This document shows, one piece after another, positions 42,661-51,159 of a stretch of DNA of 64,000 nucleotides. A model generated the notes under the pieces. The model searched no databases, had not been told where the DNA came from, and saw only the letters and a program-made list of their open reading frames with translations. The stretch is taken from contig NZ_CP067100.1 of the NCBI RefSeq assembly GCF_016616235.1, positions 5,081,001 through 5,145,000 of the forward strand. The letters are read 5' to 3'. The stretch comes from Bradyrhizobium diazoefficiens (GTDB lineage: Bacteria; Pseudomonadota; Alphaproteobacteria; Rhizobiales; Xanthobacteraceae). The translations under genes were made by a program, and so were the position numbers. The number at the start of each line of letters is the position of its first letter. The first letter of the stretch is position 1.

Positions 42661-43108
42661 TGCAGAAATTTGATCGCAGCGACATATCCATCAACGAAGA
42701 GCAGCTCGCAACAAAATAGAACGCGCGGCGACCAGATTCGAAAGTCAATGCCGTTGACAATCAACTAACGCCGGCGTGTTCAGCGTAACCTGGACGGCGC
42801 CACAAGAGTGTCTGGTATCCGACACTCAGAGTCCGAAACCGATGACGAGTTGCATTTTGAACACGTACCTAATGCGCGGCGCGCTCTGCCGAAGCTGACG
42901 GTCTCGCCTCACCCGCCATATTCGAGCGTCCACTAACCCAAAGCGCTGTCGCCCGTCATGTCGGCTTATCGCAGGCCAACACAGCATCTATGGAGCGGAG
43001 TAGCCCGCTCTCGATCGTCCGGCGAACAATGAGCCCTCGTAGTCCGAGAGACTCCCCATGGCACTTCGGATTTCCGCCTCTCATGCCATGCGCAGCGAGA
43101 GGCAGGCG
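42661..43108. other. Intergenic region with one hairpin
   Basis: In this 448-base gap the only structure I see is a perfect 7-base inverted repeat, GAGTGTC (42806-42812) and GACACTC (42821-42827), around an 8-base loop, without a T-run. A degenerate CGCTTTGGGTTAG stretch on the minus strand near 42935 may be a remnant of the dispersed repeat. No gene is supported. Confidence 0.35.
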
Positions 43109-43591
43109 TTAATGCTCCGACTCGCTTGAGCTCGAAGCCTTGAGGTCGGCGAGTGTACACTCGACCTTGCGCCTCCATTTGTCATTTTCTTCCTCCGCAC
43201 AATCGCCATCTCCAGATGCGCCTAAGGTTCCAGAGCTCGCGATGCTCGTGGGAGAGCCTCCGCCACCATGGGGCGAACCGCCACCAGATGTCCCTCCTGC
43301 GCCGCCCGACGTAGCACCACCCCGACCACCAGGGCCTCTGAGACCTTCAAATGAACTACCGCCAGATGTTCCTGCGGAAGTCGTGGACGGATGATCATTG
43401 TCGAAGAATGACCGCTTCCCGTCATCGCCGTGCCTTCCTCCGTCGCCTCCGCCGGAACGCCCGATGGCTCTCGAGGTCAGCGACGTCGATAGAAGTAAGG
43501 TTATGGCGGGAGGGGTGATGGCGGCGAATCTTCCGCAGGATTTCAAGAATGTCCTGCGATCTTCGTCCTCATTGCTGTCCCCGGCGGACAT
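43109..43591 (-). CDS. Twin-arginine leader protein with long Gly/Ser-rich tail (paralogue 2)
   Basis: The product (160 residues) starts MSAGDSNEDEDRRTFLKSCG, then FAAITPPAITLLLSTSL and SRAIG, the same leader as in the genes at 26651 and 48230. The tail of about 115 residues is Gly/Ser/His-rich for most of its length (for example GGRGGATSGGAGGTSGGG), then ends in a charged stretch with two cysteines (DCAEEENDKWRRKVECTL). It may be an exported, flexible surface protein. It has an AT-rich island from 43606, just before its start. Function unknown. Confidence 0.65.
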   Translation of the reverse strand: MSAGDSNEDEDRRTFLKSCGRFAAITPPAITLLLSTSLTSRAIGRSGGGDGGRHGDDGKRSFFDNDHPSTTSAGTSGGSSFEGLRGPGGRGGATSGGAGGTSGGGSPHGGGGSPTSIASSGTLGASGDGDCAEEENDKWRRKVECTLADLKASSSSESEH

Positions 43592-43605
43592 CGCCCTGCT
43601 CCAGA

Positions 43606-43670
43606 TTTAATTTACATATTATGTATAATACACATTAAATATATTTCAACCACCATTTCGATTTAATCGG
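43606..43670. promoter_or_regulatory. AT-rich island upstream of Tat paralogue 2
   Basis: About 60 bases of A/T-rich sequence (TTTAATTTACATATTATG, then TATAATACACATTAAATATA) begin 15 bases before the start at 43591. TATAAT here is a possible -10 element on the plus strand, and ATTATA/TATTAT appear on the minus strand. Confidence 0.5.
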
Positions 43671-43775
43671 CAGGAGCGTGTATGGTCGGTCTCCTCCCGG
43701 ATTTTTTGCTTCCGCGCAGGTGCGAAGAGGACGAGCGGCGCTTGGCCGACGCTCAATCCGACCAGTATAGTCTTG

Positions 43776-44069
43776 CTACTGCCGGTACTCGTATCGGTCG
43801 CAGCGAGGGTCGCCACGCGTGACCAAAGTGATTTCCTGAAACAGAAACTTTGGATCGCAGCGCAGCAACCCGTACGTCGATGAATAAGGGAACGGCGCGC
43901 GCCAACAAAGATTCACGCCGCCTGGCACCTCATGGAGATACCCTTTGATGGTGTAGCTGCAGCCGCTATTGACGCCAGATTCCGGTCTTCTGAACGTGTC
44001 CTGGGCCGCAAGTTGAGCCTGGGCGGGCGAGATTATTAATGCGATGAAGGCAATGGGAAACACGCGCAT
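43776..44069 (-). CDS. Small secreted hypothetical protein
   Basis: The product of 97 residues has a signal peptide (MRVFPIAFIALIISPAQAQ) and a mature part with four cysteines (in NSGCSYTIKGYLH, NLCWRAPFPY, LRCDPKF and DPRCDRYEY), probably two disulfides. The ribosome site AGGGGGATTCCG is strong. No family is recognised. An AT-rich stretch lies about 70 bases upstream (44137-44180). Confidence 0.65.
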   Translation of the reverse strand: MRVFPIAFIALIISPAQAQLAAQDTFRRPESGVNSGCSYTIKGYLHEVPGGVNLCWRAPFPYSSTYGLLRCDPKFLFQEITLVTRGDPRCDRYEYRQ

Positions 44070-44488
44070 CGGAATCCCCCTGATCGAGTTTCAAATTTTG
44101 CGAACCGCTCGAGTGAACCAATCGTTCGCGCCCCACACAATTAAATACAACGTCGATTTAAAATATATCATAGCTATGACGTCAAGGGCCAAATTGTCCC
44201 GCTTCGCCCCCGATGCGCCCATTACATTGCAGCGCGCGCCACCGTGGGGCAGGCTAAAACAGCCAAAGAAGCGCGCGCCAGCACTTTCAAGGGGCGGCCT
44301 AGCTGTGCGAACCGCTTCTTGCAAGCCCTGCCCCGCGCTTTCTGCGCTAGCTGTAGCTCGAGGGTTGACCAACAGCGCGAGAGTTGGGAGTGTTTACTTC
44401 AGTTTAAATTTAACTTTAATATTCCGGAGCAACGGCGCGCAACTGGATCATCCGTATGGGCTTACAATTTCACCGGTCTCTGGAGAAC
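44070..44488. promoter_or_regulatory. Divergent region with two AT-rich islands
   Basis: The 419-base gap between the secreted protein and the gene at 44489 contains two islands: 44137-44180 (ACAATTAAATACAACG, then GATTTAAAATATATCATAGC) and 44395-44424 (AGTTTAAATTTAACTTTAAT). The second lies 65 bases before the start at 44489. Between them is GC-rich sequence with no convincing gene. Confidence 0.45.
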
Positions 44489-44719
44489 ATGGAAATATGG
44501 AGCGCGAACTGCGACGGCTTCTCGTTCGTGATCAGCTTCGAAAGCGTAAGCGGTCCCGGCTTTCACGGTCGACCCGGCTACTTAGCAACCTGGCGCCCCC
44601 TTTATGAGAACAGGGGCGCGATCAAGGTCAGCGGCTCGCCCTTCCGGACCTTTTCCGAGGCTGAGGAGGCCTGCGACAAGGTCGTTGAGCATCTGGCCGC
44701 ATTAACCGAGCTCCGCTAG
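44489..44719 (+). CDS. Conserved small hypothetical protein
   Basis: From ATG 44489 (ribosome site GGAGAAC) the product has 76 residues: MEIWSANCDGFSFVISFESV, then GPGFHGRPGYLATWRPLY and FRTFSEAEEACDKVVEHL. I recognise it as a recurrent family of rhizobial genomes with no assigned role. The frame extends 11 codons upstream without a better start. It follows an AT-rich island. Confidence 0.7.
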   Translation: MEIWSANCDGFSFVISFESVSGPGFHGRPGYLATWRPLYENRGAIKVSGSPFRTFSEAEEACDKVVEHLAALTELR

Positions 44720-44898
44720 CCGAGTGGGAAGGCCGGACGCAGCCGGCTCAGTCGACCACCCGCATACCGCCGCACGCAAAGCCCGCGCAATGGAGCGCTT
44801 CCCGAAAAGGAATGGGAAGCTGGCAGTTGCAATCGCCAGTCCATCATTGGAACCATGTCTGGCGAAGCCGGTTGCCCGTCCATCAAGGGAAGGCTCCC

Positions 44899-45687
44899 AT
44901 GATGGAGCGCGCAACCAAAGTCGGCAACCGATTGCTTGCTGCACTACCGCCGGCCGACTTTGCTTTGCTTGCGCCCCATCTCCGGAAAGTGCCGCTCGAA
45001 CGTGACGAGGTACTGATCCGATCAGGCGATCGAATCGAACATCTCCTGTTTCCCTGCAGCGGCGCGATCGCATTCATCATGGACCTGCCGAACGGGCAGA
45101 CGGTCGCCACGGCAGTTGTGGGCAATGACGGCTCCATCGGGCTGATGTCGGCGCTCGGCTCCTCGCGGTCGCCCATGACGGCGATCGTCCGCGTACCCGG
45201 GACCGCGCTGCAGATCTCGCCGGCGAGATTCAGCGCCTCGCTTAATCGCAGCTCCGCGATCGCGACCATGATCCAAATTCTCACGAGGTCGCTTTTGACG
45301 CAATTCCAGCACGTCGCGGCCTGCAATGCGCTGCACTCCGTCGAAGCTCGCCTGGCGCGCTGGCTTCTTCAGATTGACGACCGGATGGAAGGCGGTGACT
45401 TCCTGCCGTTGACCCACGAGACGCTGTCAGAATTGCTCGGTGTCCGGCGTACGACGGTCACGCATGTCGTGAGCGCACTTCGGGCCTCGAGAGCCGTGAA
45501 ATCAAATCGGCGCGGCGAGCTCGAAATTGACAGGCCGCGGATCGAGGCCGTCGCCTGCGAGTGCTACAACGTCATGAGCCGCAGGATCGATCGGATCGTT
45601 TCGGTGGAAACCGAGCGGCTTCGCCACGCTGCCTCGGCTGAAGACCACCGGGCGCGGTATGCCAGCTCCACCAAGACGGTCTCGTAG
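44899..45687 (+). CDS. Crp/Fnr family transcriptional regulator
   Basis: The product has 262 residues: a cyclic-nucleotide-binding-type fold (VLIRSGDRIEHLLFPCSGAIAFI, then TAVVGNDGSIGLMSALG) and a C-terminal winged helix (LTHETLSELLGVRRTTVTHVVSALRASRAV). No cysteine cluster for an iron-sulfur centre is present, so it is not a classical Fnr oxygen sensor. Proteins of this subgroup are numerous in Bradyrhizobium and mostly uncharacterised. ATG 44899 follows GGGAAGGCTCCC; the longer frame upstream does not fit the family. Confidence 0.9.
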   Translation: MMERATKVGNRLLAALPPADFALLAPHLRKVPLERDEVLIRSGDRIEHLLFPCSGAIAFIMDLPNGQTVATAVVGNDGSIGLMSALGSSRSPMTAIVRVPGTALQISPARFSASLNRSSAIATMIQILTRSLLTQFQHVAACNALHSVEARLARWLLQIDDRMEGGDFLPLTHETLSELLGVRRTTVTHVVSALRASRAVKSNRRGELEIDRPRIEAVACECYNVMSRRIDRIVSVETERLRHAASAEDHRARYASSTKTVS

Positions 45688-45988
45688 ACCCAGGACTTTT
45701 TTCGCGAGCCACTCGTGCCTCGCCGTCAGATCCTGCAACGCCGTTCCGGCCGCGAATTTCCAGCAAGTTCGGTCATAGTTGGCTTTGGGGCAAAAGCGGT
45801 TCTTCGATCACACGATGCGCGAGAGTTCGGCGTCCCCAAAGTCGCAGCGGCCGCTCGCACCAAATTAAAATGGGCTCAGACTAGTCGGCCGCGGGGGCGG
45901 CCCGATCGCCGAGCCCTCGCTCGACGCTATGATTGACGAGAGGCCAGCGGATCAAGCCCGCAGGCCTATTGGACCGCGAATATCCCCG
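45688..45988. other. Intergenic region with a GC hairpin
   Basis: GGCCGC (45887-45892) and GCGGCC (45897-45902) flank a GGGG loop in this 301-base gap between convergent genes, where terminators are expected. No T-run follows. No gene is supported here. Confidence 0.4.
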
Positions 45989-46687
45989 TCATTTCACGCC
46001 AGCCGGATCCCGTGGCGGCGGCCCGGGAGCGGCGACGTCGCGCGTCGCGGCACGTACCTCATTCCGCGAAATCGCCAATGCTGCGAGAACTGTGCGATTG
46101 CTGATATCGAGCTTCTGAAAGATGTGGTGAAGATGAACTTTGATGGTGCCGTCAGCAGTATTCAGGCGACGCCCAATCTCCTTGTTAGATAGCCCCTCAG
46201 ACACGAGCCGCATGATCTGCCGCTCCCGGTCCGTCAACTGCGTCAGGGATTTCGCCTCAGTCGCAGGATCCTGCTGACCGATCTCGTGATTGGTGGGCGC
46301 GAGCGGCAGCGGTCTCTGGCCTTGCGCGACCTGCCGCAAGACCCCGACCAGTGTATCCAGTGTCGCGTCTTTCGTAAGGACGGCATGAGCGCCTTCCGCA
46401 GCCAGCCTTGTCAGGTCGCGGTCTCCGGCTAAACCAATGAAGAACACCACACGCGTGCCCAGGCTTTCGCCGTTTACAAGTGCGAGGATTTCCGGCCCAC
46501 TGATGCCAGGCATGGCGACATCGAGCAGCACGACGTCGGGCACAAGAAGACGGATTGCCTCAATGCAGCTTGCACCGTCGCCGCAGGACGCAACGATCGT
46601 GAAGTCGTGCTGCGCCGCGAGGATGCTACTGATGCCTTGCAGCACGATGGGGTGTCGGTCCGCGATGATCACTCTCGTGCGGTGCAT
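45989..46687 (-). CDS. NarL/LuxR family response regulator
   Basis: The product (232 residues) has a receiver domain with phospho-acceptor Asp56 in DVVLLDVAMPG, acidic Asp10, and Lys106 in LTKDATL, followed by a LuxR-type helix-turn-helix (LTQLTDRERQIMRLVSEGLSNKEIGRRLNTADGTIKVHLHHIFQKL). It should be a two-component regulator, but no histidine kinase gene adjoins, so it is an orphan or is served from elsewhere. It ends in a Pro-rich tail. Confidence 0.93.
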   Translation of the reverse strand: MHRTRVIIADRHPIVLQGISSILAAQHDFTIVASCGDGASCIEAIRLLVPDVVLLDVAMPGISGPEILALVNGESLGTRVVFFIGLAGDRDLTRLAAEGAHAVLTKDATLDTLVGVLRQVAQGQRPLPLAPTNHEIGQQDPATEAKSLTQLTDRERQIMRLVSEGLSNKEIGRRLNTADGTIKVHLHHIFQKLDISNRTVLAALAISRNEVRAATRDVAAPGPPPRDPAGVK

Positions 46688-46818
46688 GCTTCCTCAGCCC
46701 ATTTTTCAACTCAAACCCCGCAGGCCCCTAGATTAGTCCGATAATTCGACAACGTCTTCTCGAACCTGCACGGGCACACTAACCATATACCAAATCGGGC
46801 CATCAAAAACGTTTCATA

Positions 46819-47040
46819 CTACGCTGCCTGCTTCCGGCAACGCTTGATAGCCGCATCACCGTAGCTTGCTTTGAGCAGGCGTGCAGCACCGTAAGAATCC
46901 GGCCAGTTCAAAAGTGCAGAAGGCGAATTTCGTCCGAGAAAAAGACGGTGCAATCTTCGATTTTTGGTAGTCACCTCGTAACATTCACGTAAAGGATGCG
47001 GCGGGCGTACCGGTTGGCTCCTTGTTATTACGATCGACAT
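46819..47040 (-). CDS. Possible small hypothetical protein
   Basis: From ATG 47040 (AAGAGATGG upstream) the frame has 73 residues ending in a natural-looking LNWPDSYGAARLLKASYGDA and a basic tail. The first half is less convincing. No family is recognised. Confidence 0.25.
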   Translation of the reverse strand: MSIVITRSQPVRPPHPLRECYEVTTKNRRLHRLFLGRNSPSALLNWPDSYGAARLLKASYGDAAIKRCRKQAA

Positions 47041-47528
47041 CCATCTCTTGGTCGTCCATCGACTTATTACCAAGGATATATATGGACATTTTGAATTCGA
47101 ATCTAAGATTTGACACAGTGAAAGCAATCTTGCGCCGCTCTTGGGTAGAGGAGGTGATCGAAAAGTAAGACTATTCACAAGACCTGGACCGTCATTAACG
47201 TGGACGGTGATTCAAGAATAGAAATTCCGGACTCCAAAAATGCCGGACTCCGATCTCGTTTCAATTCAATCGCGTCTTTGCTGGGAGGCTCAATGAGGCG
47301 GCAGGATCCTTTCTCAACCAGACGCTCCGTTGCAAGTTGTCCCGGCCAGAGAGGTCTCGGACACATCCTACGTTAGCTTGTTCAATTGCCGCTTCAACCT
47401 TAGCACTGATGAAATTTATGATCGGCAAAGCTGGATCCAAGATCGTCGCTCAGCCAGCAGGCCAACTTCAGTGAGTACCGTGTGATCGTTCGTAACGAGT
47501 AGGTTGCCACATGTATTCTTCAGTTAGT
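47041..47528. other. Intergenic region without a convincing gene
   Basis: These 488 bases are less GC-rich than average, with a patch near 47090-47115 (TTTGAATTCGAATCTAAGAT). Short frames on either strand do not read as protein. It may contain promoters for the small genes on each side. Confidence 0.3.
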
Positions 47529-47699
47529 ATGCGCCGCACGCATCAAGCTCTGGTCGTTCAATTCACTGAATTGCAGAATTTGCGTCAACGAGTGCTGGAG
47601 GCCGAGCAACGGATCGTCGGCGCAAGGAGACGAGGCAAGAGGCGAACGGGACTTGGGAGGCATCGGCTTGGTCGAAGGCGACTCCTGCCGCTAGCCTAG
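47529..47699 (+). CDS. Possible small hypothetical protein
   Basis: Fifty-six residues: MRRTHQALVVQFTELQNLRQ, then RVLEAEQRIVGARRRGKRR, an amphipathic helix with a basic tail. An ATG at 47511 gives six more residues. The helix is plausible as protein, but the Arg-rich end could be chance in GC-rich DNA. Confidence 0.3.
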   Translation: MRRTHQALVVQFTELQNLRQRVLEAEQRIVGARRRGKRRTGLGRHRLGRRRLLPLA

Positions 47700-47824
47700 G
47701 TAAGCTTCGCGTTGTCGCCGGGCGCCCTCCCAGTGGGTCGGTTCAAGTGGATCGTGCTTGCCCGACCCCGGCTCGACCTGATAATGCCCTGCCCTTCGGA
47801 TAGGGAGTGGTGGGGACGGCTTCC

Positions 47825-48169
47825 ATGGGCAGAGACGACTGGGAATCGAAGAGCACGGCCGAACTGTGGGAGCTCTATGACGGGATAACGAAGGTCCTCA
47901 GTCGGAGGATGGCTGCGGAGAAAGCCAAGCTTGAGGAGCGGCTGCGCAAGATAGAGGGAACTGCCGGTAGCCCGCGCCCTGAGGAACGGGTGCGTCGCCC
48001 CTACCCGCCGGTTCTGCCGAAATATCAGAACCCTAAGAACCCAGCTGAAACCTGGTCCGGTCGCGGCAAACAGCCGCGATGGCTCAAAGCCCAGCTTCGA
48101 ACGGGCAAAAAGCTGGATGATTTGCTGATCGAACGACCATCCGGGCAGAGGCGGCGCCGGACCGGCTAG
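47825..48169 (+). CDS. H-NS family nucleoid-associated protein
   Basis: The product of 114 residues has an N-terminal coiled-coil oligomerisation part (TAELWELYDGITKVLSRRMA, then AEKAKLEERLRKIEG) and the H-NS C-terminal DNA-binding motif: KYQNPKNPAETWSGRGKQPRW at about residues 66-86, written here in full as 21 letters minus the first: YQNPKNPAETWSGRGKQPRW. The RGK loop is of the AT-hook-like type that reads AT-rich minor grooves. H-NS-type proteins silence AT-rich foreign genes. Several AT-rich islands lie within a few kilobases on both sides. ATG at 47825 is chosen; the frame is open six codons further. Confidence 0.88.
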   Translation: MGRDDWESKSTAELWELYDGITKVLSRRMAAEKAKLEERLRKIEGTAGSPRPEERVRRPYPPVLPKYQNPKNPAETWSGRGKQPRWLKAQLRTGKKLDDLLIERPSGQRRRRTG

Positions 48170-48229
48170 GCCGACCGAATTCAGTGATGTCCTTGCACCG
48201 CACAATGCGCTTCGGCGGCGCTCGATCCG

Positions 48230-48451
48230 TCAGCGATTGCTATCATCCTTGCCATTAGGACTACCATCGTTGCCGCCGTTGCCATAGCCATTGTTGCCAT
48301 GCACAACTTGGCTGCCCGAGCGTGCTATCGCGGTCGAGCTCAGAGAGGTGGACAGCAACAGCGTCATCGCCGGAGGCGTCACAACGGCGAACTTTCCACA
48401 GCTCTTCAGGAATTCTCGGCGATCTTCGCCGTCTGTATCTATATGGGTCAT
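48230..48451 (-). CDS. Small twin-arginine leader protein with Gly/Asn-rich tail (paralogue 3)
   Basis: The product of 73 residues begins MTHIDTDGEDRREFLKSCGK, then FAVVTPPAMTLLLSTSL and SSTAIARSG, followed by a polar tail (QVVHGNNGYGNGGNDG and SPNGKDDSNR). Leader and VVH after the cleavage region match the paralogue at 26651. It lies 60 bases from the H-NS-like gene, tail to tail, and has an AT-rich island (48508-48541) upstream. The tail suggests an exported peptide or a flexible linker. Function unknown. Confidence 0.7.
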   Translation of the reverse strand: MTHIDTDGEDRREFLKSCGKFAVVTPPAMTLLLSTSLSSTAIARSGSQVVHGNNGYGNGGNDGSPNGKDDSNR

Positions 48452-48890
48452 AGGAATCGTCCTGCACTCGTCGGGGTGATGAAAGTAGGCCAGAATAGAC
48501 GTGCCGCAAGTTAAATATGTTAGTTCTAAAATTTAAAATTTCCGACCTGTCTGGCGCGGCGCAGCCCTCGCTGTCGGCTATTGAACAAAACGCCGGTCGC
48601 AGCCCCTTCACGAGCATTACGGCTGCACTATCTTGCGTAGTCCCGCTGAGGCGCGTAACCGGCGGCCGCGACCTATCCCGTCTCGGCATACCGCGTGCTG
48701 GTCCGCCCTGCTTGGCAGTAAACCCCTTTGACATTAAATTAGACCTATTATAATTAAATATCTTAATTGGCTAGGATTGGCTTCATTTCATAAGTCTGTT
48801 CACCGCGCAACGAGCTCAGGGCAGCTCGACCAAATATGCGGCGCACGAAAGCATCGCTATTCCCAAGTGGCAAAGGCGAAAGGGCAGTTC
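48452..48890. promoter_or_regulatory. Divergent region with two AT-rich islands
   Basis: This 439-base gap separates the Tat peptide gene and the Rossmann-like gene. Island one is 48508-48541 (AAGTTAAATATGTTAG, TTCTAAAATTTAAAATTT), 57 bases before the leftward start. Island two is 48730-48770 and contains AATTAAATATCTTAATTG (48752-48769), nearly identical to a site at 51171-51190. The islands stand out sharply from the GC-rich DNA between them. Confidence 0.5.
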
Positions 48891-49991
48891 ATGATCGCAA
48901 CCGAGGCCGGAGCAGCATTCAGGCAATTGCAGTCTGGCTTCGACGCGGCCTTGCGACCGGGATTCTCCCTGCCGCGTCTGGGAGCCCTGATGCGCCGAGC
49001 CCTTTCGGAAACGCTCTTGGACCTTTCGGAACTCACGGTTCTCACTGAGGCTGCGACCGGCGCGTATGCCGTGACGGCCGTCCTCGCAGCGATGGCCGGA
49101 GCCAGGCACGTCTACGCCTTCACGAGACCTACACGGCACGGAACACCAGCTGACGCCAGGCAACAGACTTTGGAGCTTGCCGATTCGGTTGGTGTGGCCG
49201 ATCGCATCGATGTCTTGGAACAGATCACCCCGGATATCCTCCATCAAACGGATATCGTAACCAACAGCGGCCATCTTCGGCCGCTTACCGCTGCGCTCAT
49301 TGACGAGTTACCGAGGGAGGCCGTCATCGCCCTGATGTTTGAGGCTTGGGAATTTCGTCCCGAGGACCTCGACATGGAAGCATGCTTACGGCGCGGAATT
49401 CCGATAGTCGGCGTAAACGAGCGCCACCCGACAGTCGATGTGTTCTCGTTTCTCGGTCCGCTGTGCGTGAAGCACCTGCATGATTGCGGTTTATCCGTTT
49501 ACAAGAATCGCATTGCTCTGCTGTGTGACAATGAGTTTATTGGCTCGCTTCGCTCCGGTCTCGCGAGCTCCGGAGCGAGGGTGGAAGTCTTCAACGATGT
49601 CCAGGCCGTGTATCGCGACCAGTGGGATGCAATAATCGTCGCGCTGCGACCGGCGGCTGAGCCTCGTATCGGTTCGCCGGAAGCAGCTCACCTCGCTACG
49701 TGCGCGCCCGCTGGTGCCGTTGTCGTGCAGTTTTGGGGCGATATGGATCGAACCGTATTGTCAGCAAATGGCCTGGGCGTTTGGCCGACAGCACCTCCAG
49801 GACTTGGACACATGGGCATTCTGCTGTCGGAGATCGGCCCTGAACCGATCGTGAGACTGCAGGCAGGCGGGCTACGCGCTGCCGAGTGGGTGGTTCGGCG
49901 CAGCGGAACTGTTTCGTCTGACGGACTCGCGCAAATCGTTGCGCAGCATTCCGGTCAACCGCCAATTCATGCTAGGCCTTCGCCTCGATGA
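48891..49991 (+). CDS. Rossmann-like protein of unknown function, dehydrogenase-type architecture
   Basis: From ATG 48891 the product has 366 residues. Two alpha/beta halves can be seen: residues 50-200 with LTEAATGAYAVTAVLAAMAGARHVYAFTR and DIVTNSGHLRPLTAALIDELP, and residues 205-350 with KNRIALLCDNEFIGSLRSGL. The arrangement recalls NAD-dependent 2-hydroxyacid dehydrogenases or S-adenosylhomocysteine hydrolase, but no GxGxxG motif or catalytic residues can be assigned. It is convergent with the VOC gene, overlapping it by 20 bases, and opens a set with FkbH, ACP, GNAT and VOC genes. An AT-rich island precedes it. Confidence 0.7.
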   Translation: MIATEAGAAFRQLQSGFDAALRPGFSLPRLGALMRRALSETLLDLSELTVLTEAATGAYAVTAVLAAMAGARHVYAFTRPTRHGTPADARQQTLELADSVGVADRIDVLEQITPDILHQTDIVTNSGHLRPLTAALIDELPREAVIALMFEAWEFRPEDLDMEACLRRGIPIVGVNERHPTVDVFSFLGPLCVKHLHDCGLSVYKNRIALLCDNEFIGSLRSGLASSGARVEVFNDVQAVYRDQWDAIIVALRPAAEPRIGSPEAAHLATCAPAGAVVVQFWGDMDRTVLSANGLGVWPTAPPGLGHMGILLSEIGPEPIVRLQAGGLRAAEWVVRRSGTVSSDGLAQIVAQHSGQPPIHARPSPR

Positions 49992-50370
49992 GCTCGATGA
50001 GCGTGAGCGTGGCGGAGGCGAGAAACACAATGCGACGCATGTCGAACGCGACGGCGGGCGCGGGTGACGATACGGGAAGATACTGCCGCTCCCTGAAGTA
50101 AGCGATCGCATCGTCGAAGCGGGCCACTTCGTAGGCAAGATGATAGAATTTGCTGCCGCGCTTCAGAATGCCCACAACGGGCGATTGTGCGCTGGCCGGC
50201 TCAATGAGTTCCAGGCGGGGACCGCCGCCCGACACGAACTGAATCCGAACCTGCTGGATCGGGTCGTCGAAGAGTGGTCGTTCAGGACTGTAGCCAGTTG
50301 TCGCGAGCTCCGGCAGTTCCGCTGCGATCTTCCGGCACGCCATTCCCACATGATGAAAATGCAACTCCAT
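49972..50370 (-). CDS. VOC family protein (glyoxalase/methylmalonyl-CoA epimerase-like)
   Basis: The product of 132 residues has the vicinal-oxygen-chelate fold: FHHVGMACRKIAAELPEL at the N-terminus with a metal-binding His, RLELIEPASAQSPV with a Glu ligand, HLAYEVARFDDAIAYF with a second His, and LIELIEAKA at the end. It resembles methylmalonyl-CoA epimerases in size and motif order. In FkbH-ACP clusters such a protein may act on an acyl intermediate. ATG 50370 follows GAGGACTGGCAG; the frame is open further upstream. The gene lies 152 bases after the GNAT gene on the same strand. Confidence 0.85.
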   Translation of the reverse strand: MELHFHHVGMACRKIAAELPELATTGYSPERPLFDDPIQQVRIQFVSGGGPRLELIEPASAQSPVVGILKRGSKFYHLAYEVARFDDAIAYFRERQYLPVSSPAPAVAFDMRRIVFLASATLTLIELIEAKA

Positions 50371-50522
50371 CTGCCAGTCCTCTTTCCCTTGCCGCAAGCG
50401 TCCGTGGTCCACGCGCTGTCCTTGAGGTGCCCTCGAGGACAGACAACGTCCAATTCCGGCGCGAAATCCGTCGCCTCCGGAAGCGCGATACACTGCTACT
50501 GCTTCCGGTCAGCCGCCCCGAG

Positions 50523-51146
50523 TCAACATTCCCGCGCATCGAGGAGCAGCGCCGACCAAGCCTGCTTCAACCGCGGATAATCCTCACGCGACATGCGAAA
50601 TGTAATCACGTCGTCGCCATTCCACCAAGCCTTCGGCGCAATCTGCTGGATCTGGAATCCAAGACGAATATGGAAGTTCTTTGCGGGCCGGTTCCTGCTT
50701 TGCACGTTGGCAACGACGGCCGAAAGGCCCAGCTGCACGAACGCAAATGCAAGAAGCAGGTCGAAGATCTCGGCCAGAAAGAGCCGCGCGCCCGGATCGA
50801 CGATCAACCGCGCCACCTCGCCGCGTTTCGCCGCGAAATCCAGGTTCGCTAACGCGATGCAGCCGGCCGGTTTTCGCGAACGCTTGAACTCGGCAATGAA
50901 ATAGTAGTCGTCGGCCATGGCTTGATAGTTTCGGAAAAACTCTTCCTGCCGGGCTAAGGTCAGCTTTTCTCGGGTCATGAACTTGCCGAGTACGGGGTCG
51001 TTCCGCCAAGCGATGATTTGCGCGGAGTCGTCCAGCCGGACTTCGCGGAGGACCAGGTTGTTCCCTTCGGGAAGCCGTTTGAGATTCTCAGCCTTGGTGG
51101 AAAGAGTGTCCGCCTTCGATGGCCTCACTTCTGCATGGTCGGTCAT
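50523..51146 (-). CDS. GNAT family acyltransferase (sugar N-acyltransferase-like)
   Basis: The product of 207 residues is a GNAT enzyme: LVLREVRLDDSAQIIAWRNDPVLGKFM opens the domain, EVARLIVDPGARLFLAEIFDLLLAFAF is the coenzyme-binding core, and AVVANVQSRNRPAKNFHIRLGFQ ends it. The RNDP and N-P-A-KNFHIRLGF features recall acyltransferases acting on amino sugars such as PseH. In this setting the acyl donor could be the ACP at 53141. It is divergent from FkbH across an AT-rich island, so both directions probably share control. Confidence 0.88.
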   Translation of the reverse strand: MTDHAEVRPSKADTLSTKAENLKRLPEGNNLVLREVRLDDSAQIIAWRNDPVLGKFMTREKLTLARQEEFFRNYQAMADDYYFIAEFKRSRKPAGCIALANLDFAAKRGEVARLIVDPGARLFLAEIFDLLLAFAFVQLGLSAVVANVQSRNRPAKNFHIRLGFQIQQIAPKAWWNGDDVITFRMSREDYPRLKQAWSALLLDAREC

Positions 51147-51159
51147 TTATCTGCGTTAT

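Noticed and set aside
44091..44372. Minus-strand ORF of 93 residues between the AT-rich islands
   Set aside because: It has no ribosome site, spans an AT-rich island, and its composition changes abruptly within the frame.
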